Shown: positions 30,800 through 40,882 of the stretch, piece by piece
How positions within the stretch are numbered: position 1 is the first letter of the stretch
Layout: each line of letters opens with the position of its first letter
Assembly: GCA_025765615.1 (NCBI GenBank)
Contig: JAIVFJ010000123.1
Span: 124,001-188,000, forward strand
Origin: Zopfochytrium polystomum
Taxonomy: Eukaryota; Chytridiomycota; Chytridiomycetes; Chytridiales; Chytridiaceae
DNA: 64,000 bases
Direction: 5' to 3'
Translations under genes and position numbers: made by a program
Notes under the pieces: generated by a model
Told to the model about the DNA's origin: nothing
The model's input: only the letters and a program-made list of their open reading frames with translations
Database searches by the model: none

Positions 30800-31714
30800 T
30801 CAACATCGATCCACCTTGTCCAACCACCACTTCTTCACAACTTCGTGCGGCGTGAAGCTCACTGCATCACTGGTATACTTGAAGGGAAGTCCACTGTCAA
30901 TCCACCACTGTAGCACTTCGACCCGCCCAGCGAAGCTGGCAGCCGCAATCGGGCGGACCCCGTACCGCACCTCCAGCCCGCTGTCCTTCCACCATTGCAG
31001 CACACAAATCGATCCCTTCTCGGAAGCGATATCCAAACATTCGTCGTTGTACTTGAGCGGAAGCCCGCTGTCTTTCCACCACTCCAGCGCACTAATCGAT
31101 GCGTTTTCGGATGCGATTTTCAAACAATCCTCGTTGTACTTGAGCGGAAGCCCGCTGTCCTTCCACCACTGCAGAACGTCGACGTGGCCGTGACGGCTGG
31201 CGTCTTTCATCGCCGTCTCGTCGTACTTGAGTTCGAGGCCGCTGTCCTTCCACCACTGCAGGACGTCGACGTGACCGTTTCCCGATGCCCAACAAATCGC
31301 GTCCGAGGTATATTCCAGTGGGAGGCCGCTGTCCTTCCACCACCGCAGGAGATCGAGCCGTCCGCGACGGCACGCCGAGTCGATCGCGTCCTCCGAGTAA
31401 ATGCAGTCGAGCAGGTGGAGTCCGTTGTCTTTCCACCACTGGAGTACCTCGACCGAGTCGACAAAGTCGACGGCGAAGCTGCCGCACAGTATCTCTTCGA
31501 CCACCTCCGGTGGGATGTTTTGCAGAAGAAAGCTGAGAACGTCGATTGACGCTGACAACAGCGACAATCGGAAGTCTTTGTGGAGCTCCAGCAAGCACGC
31601 GGCCTGGATGCGTGGCAGGCGGAAGAGGGATGCGGCGGCGTAACGGTCGCGCGGCGAGTCTGTGTGGGTGCAGATCGCGATCGCGACGACGGAGGGGAGC
31701 ATCATTACTGTCAA
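30800..31714 (-). CDS. Trp-Trp ankyrin-like repeat protein, open copy 1, 304 aa
   Basis: Intronless frame. The start at 31714 places the family signature AIAICTHTDSPRDRYAAASL then FRLPRIQAACLLEL at residues about 10-45. A helical block with DVLSFLLQNIPPEVVEEIL follows, then seven repeats of exactly 29 residues from about residue 88, consensus VLQWWKDSGLxLKYxxxAIxxASxxGHVD. The pattern Ala..Ala...Gly-His..Val/Leu-Leu matches the helix pair of ankyrin repeats, but the unit is four residues shorter than the usual 33 and carries an invariant Trp-Trp. Ankyrin-like solenoids bind proteins; the partner is unknown. It ends VVKKWWLDKVDRC, lacking the FEEWL C-terminal module of the plus-strand copies. 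It is the best-preserved family member here with 32713-33603. Confidence 0.82.
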   Translation of the reverse strand: MTVMMLPSVVAIAICTHTDSPRDRYAAASLFRLPRIQAACLLELHKDFRLSLLSASIDVLSFLLQNIPPEVVEEILCGSFAVDFVDSVEVLQWWKDNGLHLLDCIYSEDAIDSACRRGRLDLLRWWKDSGLPLEYTSDAICWASGNGHVDVLQWWKDSGLELKYDETAMKDASRHGHVDVLQWWKDSGLPLKYNEDCLKIASENASISALEWWKDSGLPLKYNDECLDIASEKGSICVLQWWKDSGLEVRYGVRPIAAASFAGRVEVLQWWIDSGLPFKYTSDAVSFTPHEVVKKWWLDKVDRC

Positions 31715-32249
31715 CGGGCTTGTGGCGAAGTTTTGGTTGTTTTTTTTTTGTTTGTGCCTTCACACCAGGGGAAAGAGCCGTGCTAATGTAAAAGGCGATA
31801 AATAGCAAGGGCGATGAAAGAAGAGCTCGAACGAAGTGTATTGGCACGAGCAGAGGGCTCCTTTTACATTTTTTGGAAGAGTTAGGAGGAGAGGAGAAGT
31901 AAAAAAGCTACACTTCCCGCCCCTGGGAGCGGAGGCGGTGGAGCGGCGACGTCCGGAGGGCGGTCGATACCCGCGACAGTGATCGACTGCGCCCGGCGCC
32001 AATCGTCGCGGCGATCGACCTGCGTGTCGGCGGGATAGGTCACCCACAAGACGCATTTTGCGCTACGCTCTCACTTTTTTTGGTTTTTGGAACCAGCAAA
32101 AAGTCAAGCGGAGGATGTCCAATGACGCATTTATGTACCGACAAATGAATGTGACGTATGTTTGTGATTTGTGGGGTTTTGGAGGTGGTCGACTCTTCAA
32201 ACGGCCAATGTTCTTCGCAGAAGCATCGATACTTTGGCGGAATTACTGG
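31715..32249. other. intergenic between repeat genes
   Basis: Contains the presumed promoter of 30800-31714 with a T tract at about 31740-31750. No other gene recognised. Confidence 0.5.
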
Positions 32250-32712
32250 TCGAAACAAGCGCCCACGAGCCGCCGTAAAGTCGAATGGACATCGCTGTGG
32301 TGTACAATTGGCGGAAGCCCGCTGTTCTTCCACCATCCCAGAACGTCGACGTTCCTGCAACGGCTAGCGTCAATCATCGTCCGCTCGTCGTACTTGAGCT
32401 CGAGCCCGCTGTCCTTCCGCCACTGCAGGACATCGACATGACCGAGTGTGGACACCACCAAATCGCGTCCGCACTATATTCCAGCGGGAGCCCGCTCTCT
32501 TTCCACCACTTCAAGAGATCCAGCCGTCCACCGTAGCTCGCCAAGCCGATTGCGTGCTCCAAGGACAAGTCGTCGAGCTGCAGCAGCTCGCTGTCCTTCC
32601 AGCGGTGGAGTGCCTCGACCGAGCTGATGTAGTGAACGGCGCGGTGCTTGCGCAGCAGCCCTTCGATCTGCTTCCAGGCGACGTGCCCTTTTTTCGGGTA
32701 GGCCGCCAGAAT
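32250..32712 (-). pseudogene. Trp-Trp repeat protein fragment, minus strand
   Basis: Reads SVEALHRWKDSELLQLDDLS, then AIGLASYGGRLDLLKWWKES, a frame change near 32455, then HVDVLQWRKDSGLELKYDER and NVDVLGWWKNSGLPP. The first Trp-Trp is degraded (HRW, QWR). It lies just downstream of the open copy at 32713-33603. Confidence 0.72.
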
Positions 32713-33603
32713 TCAGCATAGATCCAGCCCGCTGTTTAACCACCACCTTTTCACCTTTCTGTTCTTGGCCCCACTCACTGCATCACTGGTGTACCCAAAG
32801 TGCCCGCTGTCAAACCACCACTGCAGCACCTCCACCCGCCCGGCGACGCTGGCAGCCTTCACCGCACCACTAGTGTCGAGCCGCAACTCGAGGCCGCTGT
32901 CCTTCCACCACTGCAAAACGCTGAGTTTCCCACCGCCGCTGGCGTCCCTCATCGCCCGCTCGTCGTACTTAAGTTCGAGCCCGCTGTCCTTCCACCACTG
33001 CAGGACGTCGACGTGACCGTTTCCCGATGTCCAACAAATTGCGTCGGTGCTATATTTCAGCGGGAGCCCGCTGTCCTTCCACCACCTCAGGAGATCCAGC
33101 CGTCCACGACGGCACGCCAAGTCGATCGCGTCCGCAGAGTACACGCCGTCGAGCTGCTGCAACCCGCTGTCCTTCCACCACTGCAGCGCGTCGACCGAGT
33201 CGACATAGTCGACGGCGAAGCTGCCACGCAACATCGCTTCGATCTGCTCCCGTGGGATATTCTGCAGAAGAAAGCTGAGAACGTTGACTGACGCTGACAA
33301 CAGCGACGATCGGAAGTCTTTGCCGAGCTGCAGCAAGGACGCCGCCTGGACGCGCGGCAGGCGGAAGAGGGATGCGGCGGCGAAGCGGTCGCGCGGGGAC
33401 TCGGTGTGGGTGCAGATCGCGATGGCGACGAGGGAGGAGGGGAGGAGAATCGGTTTGACCTTCTTTGTGGCGAGGGTTTGCTCAACATGCCCAGGCACTT
33501 CGCACCAAAGACCCAACAGGAGATCTGCCCAAGAAGCATCGTCGGCGCCATCGCCGTCTCGCCGTCGCCCTCGTCGTTGGGTGCCGTTGGTATTTGGATG
33601 CAT
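32713..33603 (-). CDS. Trp-Trp ankyrin-like repeat protein, open copy 2, 296 aa
   Basis: The frame is open upstream to 33906. I start at the ATG at 33603 (MHPNTNGTQRRGRRRDGDGA), because the upstream part is low-complexity (DGWNGWD, FVCLLVFRL) and lacks family similarity. A later start is possible. The signature AIAICTHTESPRDRFAAASL then FRLPRIQAASLLQL is at about residues 60-93, followed by DVLSFLLQNIPREQIEAML and five 29-residue repeats (ALQWWKDSGL, LLRWWKDSGL, VLQWWKDSGL twice, VLQWWFDSG). It ends KRWWLNSGLDLC. It is about 60-70 percent similar by eye to 30800-31714, so the two are tandem duplicates. Confidence 0.8.
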   Translation of the reverse strand: MHPNTNGTQRRGRRRDGDGADDASWADLLLGLWCEVPGHVEQTLATKKVKPILLPSSLVAIAICTHTESPRDRFAAASLFRLPRVQAASLLQLGKDFRSSLLSASVNVLSFLLQNIPREQIEAMLRGSFAVDYVDSVDALQWWKDSGLQQLDGVYSADAIDLACRRGRLDLLRWWKDSGLPLKYSTDAICWTSGNGHVDVLQWWKDSGLELKYDERAMRDASGGGKLSVLQWWKDSGLELRLDTSGAVKAASVAGRVEVLQWWFDSGHFGYTSDAVSGAKNRKVKRWWLNSGLDLC

Positions 33604-33883
33604 TTGAACTAACAACGACCAACGAACGAAGCAAGAAATTATTACAAATTGAAACACAAACAGCACACACAAAGACGCGACCAATCGAAAGACAAGCAAA
33701 CAAACGAAGAGAGAGCGTGCCCGGAGGCCCTCAGAACGAGGGCATCCCTTACTTACATCCCATCCATTCCACCCATCCATCCATCCACCCGCATCGATCC
33801 ATCCGACCCCCGATCCAATACTTACATCCACAACTTCTCCTCCTCCTCCATCCTCCTCCCTCGCTCCCCTCCTCTTGAAAAAA

Positions 33884-34267
33884 TCACTTTTCTCCCGCAG
33901 GCACACCGTCGCCTCCTACGTCCTTGACCTTCCTCGGCCTGCCCCTCCCCCTCAGCTCTCCCTTCTCCTTTGCGACGCGCTTGGCCTCGAGCGCGGCGAG
34001 CTCCTCGGGGGTGCGGGTCTTGGGCGGGCGGCCGCGGCCGCGGCGCGGGAGCGGCTGGCCGTCGGGGCCGAGCGGCGCGGGCTTGTTGCTGGCGGCGGCG
34101 GGGGTGGTCTTTTTCGTGGCGGTTGTGTCTCCTCCGCCGGAGCCGGGATTGTCGGTGCGAGCCTTCTTGTCGGCGGGACCCTTGGCGCCGGCGTCGACCG
34201 CGCCCTCGACGGCGGCGGGATTCTTGGGAGGGCGGCCTCGCTTCCTCTTGACGGGCTCGTCGGACAT
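33884..34267 (-). CDS. AT-hook protein, HMGA-like, 127 aa
   Basis: Starts MSDEPVKRKRGRPPKNPAA. Three AT-hooks are visible: KRKRGRPPK at about residues 7-15, RRGRGRPPKTRTPEE at about 74-88 and RGRGRPRKVKD at about 105-115. Linkers are Ala/Pro/Lys-rich and disordered-looking, and the tail ends GVPAGEK. AT-hooks bind the minor groove of AT-rich DNA. Small proteins with two or three hooks act as architectural chromatin factors (HMGA class). Upstream, on the coding strand, is a long T-rich and A/T tract (34340-34475), which is itself the kind of DNA such a protein binds. Autoregulation is only a thought. Confidence 0.85.
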   Translation of the reverse strand: MSDEPVKRKRGRPPKNPAAVEGAVDAGAKGPADKKARTDNPGSGGGDTTATKKTTPAAASNKPAPLGPDGQPLPRRGRGRPPKTRTPEELAALEAKRVAKEKGELRGRGRPRKVKDVGGDGVPAGEK

Positions 34268-34339
34268 CTTCGAGTGTGAGTTGGTCGCTCTGTTATCTGA
34301 GTGGGGTTGGGGCGAAGGCTGTTTGAAGAAGAAAAACGA

Positions 34340-34475
34340 ACAAAAAAAAAAAAAAAAAAAAAGATTGGAAAATAAAAATAAAATAAATTCGAAAATGAGG
34401 AAAATAATAAAAAATAAAAATAAAAACAGAAACAAAAACAAAAATAATAAAAATAAAATAAAATAAAATAAAAAA
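34340..34475. repeat. A-rich low-complexity tract
   Basis: A run of about 22 A (34340-34362) followed by more than 100 bases of AAATAAAA-type sequence, upstream of the AT-hook gene. Confidence 0.9.
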
Positions 34476-35369
34476 TGGGAGGGGGGAGGAGGAGAGAAGG
34501 AGGAGGAGGACCGCAAAGGCGAGGGGGTGGGCGTAGAGTGCGGGGGGAGGGGAAGTGTGGGGGCAGGCGGTAATAAATGCTGAGGGGGCGTCGGATGGAT
34601 GGGTTGACTCGTTAGGACGTCGCCGTCGGACGCCGTCGGACGCCGCGGTGCGGAAAAAACGAGTGGATTGGGGGCAGGACTGGAAAGTCTCTCTGTCTGT
34701 CTGTCTCTCTCTCTGTCCGAAGCCCAGTGCTCCCACAATCAGAGCGATCCTCCACGACGTGACATGTCACCTCTGCTACGGGACTGCCGGACCAGGCTCC
34801 CTTTTTCTCCAGATGCCCACTCGCCAGCCCGCCTTGGACTCCGCTCTGTCCCCATCGCTGAGTCGTTTAATATCACTTGTTTCAATTTGAATACTGTTTC
34901 AACCAACCCCGCCGCGCATTCTGCGAAAACTGAATGAAAAGTGGACGGGCCACGGTTGCCGCTCCTTGTCATCATACCCGTCATCTTCTGCTCCAACATG
35001 GACTCCCCCGTGAGCATGCCATGACCGCAGCCACCCTTATTGTGGAAGTGCAGAAACTCTGAGAAGATTCTTTCTCCGCATTTGCAGCGCGCGAACCAGC
35101 TGCCTCTTCCTCATGTTGGCCTGTCCAGTCCTTCAGTACAGAACGAGCACAGCGTATCTCGCCTCTTATGTTCTACGAGTCACAAAAACTCCGTAGCAAT
35201 GCCTAACAGCTCTTGATTAACCGCATCCACCCGGGTGGGACTGCCAGTTGCCTGATGCGGAGAGCGTACACCGTTGCCCGTCCTTCCAGACCAATCTTTC
35301 TCTTGTCGCTTTGTTATCCCAGCAATGAACGCAGCTGCCAAGTCACCCCAACAACCTCGTTCTGGCCCA
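34476..35369. other. intergenic, no gene seen
   Basis: Purine-rich then mixed sequence. Short frames only. Confidence 0.5.
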
Positions 35370-35800
35370 ACTCCCTCAGTGCTCGCGATCGCGATCTGCA
35401 CATATATCTGGGCACCGTGCGATCGCTTCACGGTCGCGACCCTCTTCCGCCTTCCACGGATCCAGGCTGAGTCCCTGCTCCAGCTGCCTGACTACTACCT
35501 CGGTTCGTTCCGCTCAGTCTTCGTCCTGGAACTCTTCCGATCCCATATCCCACGAACGCGGCTCCACGCGTTGATCTGCGCAGAGAACGATGAGCCGCTG
35601 GACAACGTGGATCGGTCGAGGCACTGCAGTGGTGGAAGGACAGCGGGCTGGAGCTGCGGTACACGGAGTGGGCGATCAAGGAGGCCAGCGGGCGGGGACG
35701 GGTGGATCTGCTGCGGTGGTGGAAGGATAGTGGTCTTCCCCTCAAGTACGACGAGGGCGCGCTGGAAGCTGCATCTAGGGGTGGGCACATTGAAATTGGG
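35370..35800 (+). pseudogene. Trp-Trp repeat protein, truncated copy
   Basis: Signature AIAICTYIWAPCDRFTVATL then FRLPRIQAESLLQL, followed by VLELFRSHIPRTRLHALI and AENDEPLDNVD. A one-base loss near 35615 changes the frame before ALQWWKDSGLELRYTEWAIK, LLRWWKDSGLPLKYDEGALE and ASRGGHIEI. It then stops matching at about 35800. The 3' half is missing. Confidence 0.8.
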
Positions 35801-36410
35801 TTCCATTTGCTTGGGAACCTTTTTCCGAGCAACCTCAATGTGGTTAAACATGATCTACTTCCTCTCGCTCTTTGTCACTGACAGCCAGTCATCACTCTGT
35901 GAAAAGGTCGGCCAGACGTTCACCGCGTTCGCTGGCACTCCGTCACTGGAGAGGCGGGGCAGCGAACATAAAGAACAGAACTGATAGTTTTGTAAAAGAC
36001 AAACCTGCTATGGCGTCACAAAAAAGGCGCAGGTCGCGAGCCAGCCAGCCAGCCCTCGATTTCAGAGAAGTTCGACAATCGTTTGTTCGTCGTCTCGCCG
36101 AAAAAAATCCCCGAAATCAAAGGACGATTCACTCGCCCCACGCTCCTTTCGCCGGCGATTTTGCTTTTATCCCACATGTGCGGATTTGCGGCATATGTAC
36201 GTACAGTGCAATATAAATATTCAAATAGAGTTGGTCGAAGAGCAGACGGACAGACAGTCAGAGGGAGCAGGGGGAGGGTGTCTCTCGTTGGTGTCTCTCC
36301 ACAACTGGATGATGTCAAATTTGAATGGAGCAAACAACTCTCTTCATTTCTGGAAAACAACCGGGACGCGGTGTCTTCTTCAGCCTCAACCTCCGCCACA
36401 AACCACCCAG
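35801..36410. other. intergenic, no gene seen
   Basis: Contains the presumed promoter of the membrane protein gene. Nothing else recognised. Confidence 0.5.
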
Positions 36411-37297
36411 ATGGACGCCGCAGCCATCGTCATCCCCGGCGCCGCCGCCGCATTCTACATCGCCCTGCTTGTCGCCGTCCTCCTCGTCATCCTTCGACCG
36501 GCACTCGACAGCAACAACAGGAGCCTCGTCTGGGTCGCCGCCTGTCTCGCCGTGTGGGCTGCCTTCCAAGCCGCGTACGTGCCGATGATGGTGGCCTCGT
36601 CCCACTTCGACGTGGCCTGGGCCGCATCCGTGTCCGTGATCGAGGCGGTGGCCGTTGCGCCGCTCACGCTCGTTAACTTACGCCACTACCTGACGATGTA
36701 CGTGGCGTTACAATCGTCCAATGTTTGAGCTGCGGCTTCCATCTGTCATGTTTACCTTTGCTTTTAAAGTCAACCAATCAGCGCGGACAATCACCTCATT
36801 CACGTCCTCTCCGACTGTTTGGTCGTCTTTATTGGCGCCGTGGGCGTCGTTGGAGCGGCACTCGATAAATGGGTGCTGGGCGACAGGCATTCCTCATCGG
36901 CTTGGACCCTTCAGACGGCGGCTGACTGGATTCTTCTCGTCCTCAGCGCAGTCCCCCTCCTGTCATTCATCAATAGACGGAGGGATTTCGATAGTGGTGT
37001 GGTGGCAGTGGTTATGCTGCAGGGCTTGCTTCAAAGCGCGGTACTGGCATGTAAGATTGTTTTACTTATTCCGATATTTTTTTTCTTTCTCAATTCGACT
37101 CTCGTTCACACTCTCCAGTCTTTGTTGGGCGTGACAGCGGCATCGTCCTCGACGAAAGCGACGTTCTGTTCGTCCTCATTGTTCTCGGAGCAGGTGTCGT
37201 GAATCTGATCATCTTTTTGGGCCGTCGCCGGAGCCTCCTGCAAGTTCTGCACCCTCTTAATAAGGTTGTGGAGCGGCTTCAGTTAGAACACTTATAA
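36411..37297 (+). CDS. multi-pass membrane protein, 3 exons, 244 aa
   Basis: Proposed exons are 36411-36697, 36782-37050 and 37119-37297, with donors GTACGT and GTAAGA, CAG acceptors and matching phases (735 nt with the stop). Hydrophobic segments are IPGAAAAFYIALLVAVLLVI (residues about 7-26), LVWVAACLAVWAAFQAAYVP, SVIEAVAVAPLTLV, VFIGAVGVVGAAL, WILLVLSAVPLLSF, VAVVMLQGLLQSAVL and VLFVLIVLGAGVVNLIIFLG, suggesting about seven membrane spans. The last is followed by a basic cytosolic tail. I do not recognise the family. Exon 2 is duplicated at 39245-39470, which supports the splice model. Confidence 0.7.
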
Positions 37298-37539
37298 ACG
37301 TCGGCCGAGCTTTTTCGATTCTTTTCTTTGACCTCTTACTCTGATTTTTTCAAACAAGACGACTCATTATGAAATGGTGGAAACGATGAATTTTTGGCCA
37401 CAAACGAGATTTTTGCAAACACCTCGACTTCGCCGCACCGTCACTACCCTTTTCCGTCTTCGAGTCCAAGCCAGTCGCCTCAAGCTCCACGCAAAGAATA
37501 GGTGCACGAAAGCTGTGCGTGAATGGCGCAGCCACTTTT

Positions 37540-38591
37540 CCATGTCATCCCCGCAACGGCCGCGATCGCCATCTGCACATACACCAGCTCGCCCGGAGAT
37601 CGTTTCACCCTCTCGACGCTATTCCGCCTTCCTCGCATCCAGGCCCAATGCCTCCTCTAATTGCACAATCTGGACCAAACGGGTGGCCGCCCCTTCGGCT
37701 CGTACCGGTACGCCGCCGTCCTCGAGTTCTTCCGGCTGCACCTCCCACCCGCACAATTCCACTTTCTGGTCAACGAGGACGACGAGCCGCTGGACTATGC
37801 CAACACGGTGGAAGCACTGGAGTGGTGGAAGGAGAGCGGGCTGGCGCTTCGGTACACGGAAAAGGCAATCTGGGCGGCTTGCGGTGGCATGTTCGGTTCG
37901 GAAAGGGTAGACGTGCTGCAGTGGTGGAAGGACAGCGGCTTGGAGCTCAAGTACGACGAGGACGCTATTGCGGCTGCGTCCAGAAGCGAGTCGATCGACG
38001 TGCTTCAGTGGTGGAAGGATAGTGGCCTCGAGCTGCGTTACGATGAGCATGCCTTAGACGGCGCATCCAAGTACGGGAAAATCGCCTCGTTGCAGTGGTG
38101 GAAGGATAGCGGGCTGCCACTAAAGTACACTGCGCACGCTGTGTCCGAGGCCTCGGAAGCGGGGCATACGGACGTGCTGCAATGGTGGAAGGACAGTGGG
38201 ATGGAGTTCAAGTACGACGCTACGGCGATGGACAAGGCCAGCCTGTGGGGCCACACGGACACCCTCCAGTGGTGGAAGGATAGCGGATTCGATCTCAAGT
38301 ACACAGTTGAAGCTGTCAAAAGCGCCGCAAGGATGGGTCAGATAAACTGCTTGCACTGGTGGAGAGACAGCGGCCTCGCTGTGGACTGGGCTGCTATCCC
38401 TTTCAAGGACTCTGACCACATCGAAGTCCTTGCCTGGTGGGTGCGGTATGGTTGAGGAGTGGCTGAACCGCTTCAATGGCAGCGGAGAGGCTCTGGACAC
38501 CGTTCTAAGTGAAGGTAAATGTTCGCCTTTGTTGAAAACTGGTAGCGCGACGCTCACACTGCCGTTGGACGAGGTGCAGACGCCGCCATGA
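37540..38591 (+). pseudogene. Trp-Trp repeat protein with one nonsense codon and a shortened end
   Basis: Signature AAIAICTYTSSPGDRFTLST then FRLPRIQAQCLL, then TAA at 37658-37660 where the paralog at 39543 has CGA (Arg). The same frame continues to 38455: EFFRLHLPPAQFHFLVNEDD, seven QWWKDSG-type repeats and FKDSDHIEVLAWWVRYG with a TGA. The change CGACTG to TAATTG needs three C-to-T or G-to-A transitions. The FEEWL C-terminal module follows in another frame to 38591 because about five bases are missing after WWV, a lesion shared with the copy at 39543. Confidence 0.85.
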
Positions 38592-38603
38592 ATAAACAAC
38601 AAC

Positions 38604-38786
38604 TTGTTGCTGACCATGATGACTGAAACGAGTTGGGAGGAGACGGGCAGGTTCGAGGGGTGGCTTAATCGCTTCAATGACAAGCCCGAGGCCTTAGACT
38701 CCATTAATGGTAGAAGGCAGGTTCCCTGCGAAGTTGAAAAATGGTGGCGCGACTATCGTGCCAGGTTCGTCGAGAATGATGAATAG
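38604..38786 (+). pseudogene. orphan C-terminal module of a Trp-Trp repeat gene
   Basis: TSWEETGRFEGWLNRFNDKP then RRQVPCEVEKWWRDYRARFV and the end ENDE. It is a near duplicate of the end of 40883-41872 (WWEVTGMFEEWLHRFSDK, EVEKWWRDHRARFV). The 3' flank is duplicated too, so it arrived by segmental duplication. Confidence 0.8.
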
Positions 38787-39075
38787 AAGCGCCTTTCGTC
38801 AGATTTTGTACTCAACACATACCCCTGCAACTTTAAGCACCCTTGACTCTTCTCAATTATGAACCAATCGCCAGGCGTAGTACAATCGACAGAACGCTCT
38901 GCCTGTCGCAGCCGGGAGATCTCCACAGTATACTCCTTTTATCAAGAGGCGCCCCCCCCACTACAACTCAACACGACACGCCCGCTTCATGGAATTTTTG
39001 GCTGCTTTTTGGCAAAGGGTATTCCAGAACTGGCACGCGGATTACATACTGGCGGACTCAGCACCCACGAAAACG
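38787..39075 (+). repeat. duplicated flank, copy 1 (partner 41873-42100)
   Basis: After the stop, both copies read GAAGCGCC, CCTGCAACTTTAA.CAC, CTTGACTC.TCTCAATTATG, GTAGTACAATCGACAGAAC and later GGCGGACTCAG.ACCCACGA. They diverge by small indels. Confidence 0.8.
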
Positions 39076-39480
39076 AAGCCTTGGCCGCATCCGTGTCCGT
39101 CATCGAGGCGGTGGCCCTTACGCCCCTCACGCCTTACGCCCCTCACGCTTATTTATTTCCGCCACTACCTGCCGATGTGCGTGGGGTTCTGATTTTCCCA
39201 GACTGAGCTGCGCTTCCATCTCACAAATTTATCGCTGCTTTTACAGTCAACAAATCAGCGCGGACAATCACCTCATTCATGTCCTCTCCGACTGTTTCGT
39301 CGCCTTCGTTGGCGCTATTGGCGCTGTCGGAGCGTCGCTCGAAAAATGGGTGTTGGGTGACAGACGCTCCTCATCGGCTTGGACCGTTCAGACGGCGGCT
39401 AATTGGATTCTTCTCGTCAGCGCGATGCCCCTCCTGTCGCCCCTCAACAACACCTCAACAGACGGATTTTCTGCTCCTCT
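39070..39480 (+). pseudogene. membrane protein gene, truncated duplicate
   Basis: ALAASVSVIEAVALTPL at 39080-39130 matches the end of exon 1 of 36411-37297. After an intron-like gap with acceptor AATCAG, SADNHLIHVLSDCFVAFVGA and LEKWVLGDRRSSSAWTVQTA match exon 2. The start, the end of exon 2 and exon 3 are missing. Confidence 0.78.
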
Positions 39481-39542
39481 CGCAATTCTGCTCACGCTCT
39501 CTGTTTTTCGCCTCAAGCTTGGGCCACAAAAGCTCCACGCGA

Positions 39543-40625
39543 ATGGACGAGTCAAAGCCACCTTTCATTCTCGTCCCGGCCACGGCCACGGTTGCCATCT
39601 GCACATACACCAGCTCGCTCCACGATCGCTTCACCCTCTCGACGCTCTTCCGTCTTCCTCGTATCCAAGCCCTATCCCTCCTCCGACTGCACGACCTGGA
39701 CCAGCTGGGCGGCCGCCCCATAGGCTCGTACCGCTACGCCGCCGTCCTCGAGTTCTTCCGGCGCCACCTCCCACCCGAGCAGTTCCACTTCCTGGTTTAC
39801 AAAGACGACGAGACGCTGAACTATGCCAACACGGTGGAAGCACTGGAGTGGTGGAAGGAGAGCGGGCTGGAGTTGCGGTACACGGAAAAGGCGATCAGGC
39901 GGGCTTGCGGTGGCATGTTCGGTTCGGAAAGGATGGACGTTCTGCAGTGGTGGAAGGACAGCGGCTTGGAGCTCAAGTACGACGAACAAGCTATTGCGAC
40001 TGCGTCCAGAAGCGAGTCGATCGACGTGCTTCAGTGGTGGAAGGACAGTGGCCTCGAGTTGCGTTACGACGAGCATGCCTTAGCAGGTGCATCCAAGTAC
40101 GGGAAAATCGCCTCGTTGCAGTGGTGGAAGGATAGCGGGCTGCCACTAAAGTACACTGCGCACGCTGTGTCCGAGGCCTCGGAAGCGGGGCATACGGACG
40201 TGCTGCAATGGTGGAAGAACAGCGAGATGGAGTTCAAGTACGACGCTCGTGCAATGGAAATGGCCAGCATGCGTGGGCACACGGACGTCCTTCAGTGGTA
40301 AAAGGATAGCGGCTTCGACCTCAAGTACACAGTTGAAGCTGTCAAAAGCGCCGCAAGGATGGGTCAGGTCAAGTGCTTGCGATGGTGGAGAGACAGCGGG
40401 CAGTCTGTGGACTGGGCTGCTGTCCCGTTCAAGGACTCTGACCACATCGAAGTAATTGCTTGGTGGGTGCGGTATGTTTGAGCAGTGGCTGAACCGCTTC
40501 AAAAAAACAGGCGCGAGGCTGTGGACACCGTTCGCAGTGGAAGGCGAATGTTCGCAATTGTTGAAAACTGGTGGCGCGACCATTGCGGAAGGTTGGACAA
40601 GGCGCAGACGCCGCTTCCGTAATAA
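39543..40625 (+). pseudogene. Trp-Trp repeat protein with Trp-to-stop change
   Basis: ATG at 39543 (MDESKPPFILVPATATVAIC), signature DRFTLSTLFRLPRIQALSLL, EFFRRHLPPEQFHFLVYKDD, then repeats up to VLQW and TAA at 40299-40301 where paralogs have TGG (two G-to-A changes). The frame continues as KDSGFDLKYTVEAVKSAARM to the WWVRYV stop near 40480. The C-terminal module MFEQWLNRF is in another frame, sharing the short deletion seen in 37540-38591. Readthrough would give a protein of normal length, but pseudogene is the simpler reading. Confidence 0.85.
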
Positions 40626-40882
40626 ATAAATGACGACTGGCTCAGACCATTCATAGTATTATGACCGACACGCTGGTCCCCCCCAAGCAGCCCACGAAAA
40701 ACGAGATGTCTGTCAACGCAAGGTGTGTTTTTTTTTCCACTCCACACACACACACCCAACCAGAAACCAGAACACGCAGAACCAACCAACCAATCCGCTC
40801 CCCGCCCTCGTTGAACACTCCAAGCCCCGCAAGTGTGCCAGCGTAGCGTGGTGGTGCAGATGGTCTGTGAGAGAAAATCGGC
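40626..40882. other. short intergenic segment
   Basis: Contains an A/C-rich CACACA stretch near 40743. No gene. Confidence 0.5.

Noticed and set aside
32713..33906. A 397-aa reading of the open repeat gene starting at 33906
   Set aside because: The upstream part is low-complexity and not shared with paralogs. ATG 33603, or one nearer the signature, is more likely.
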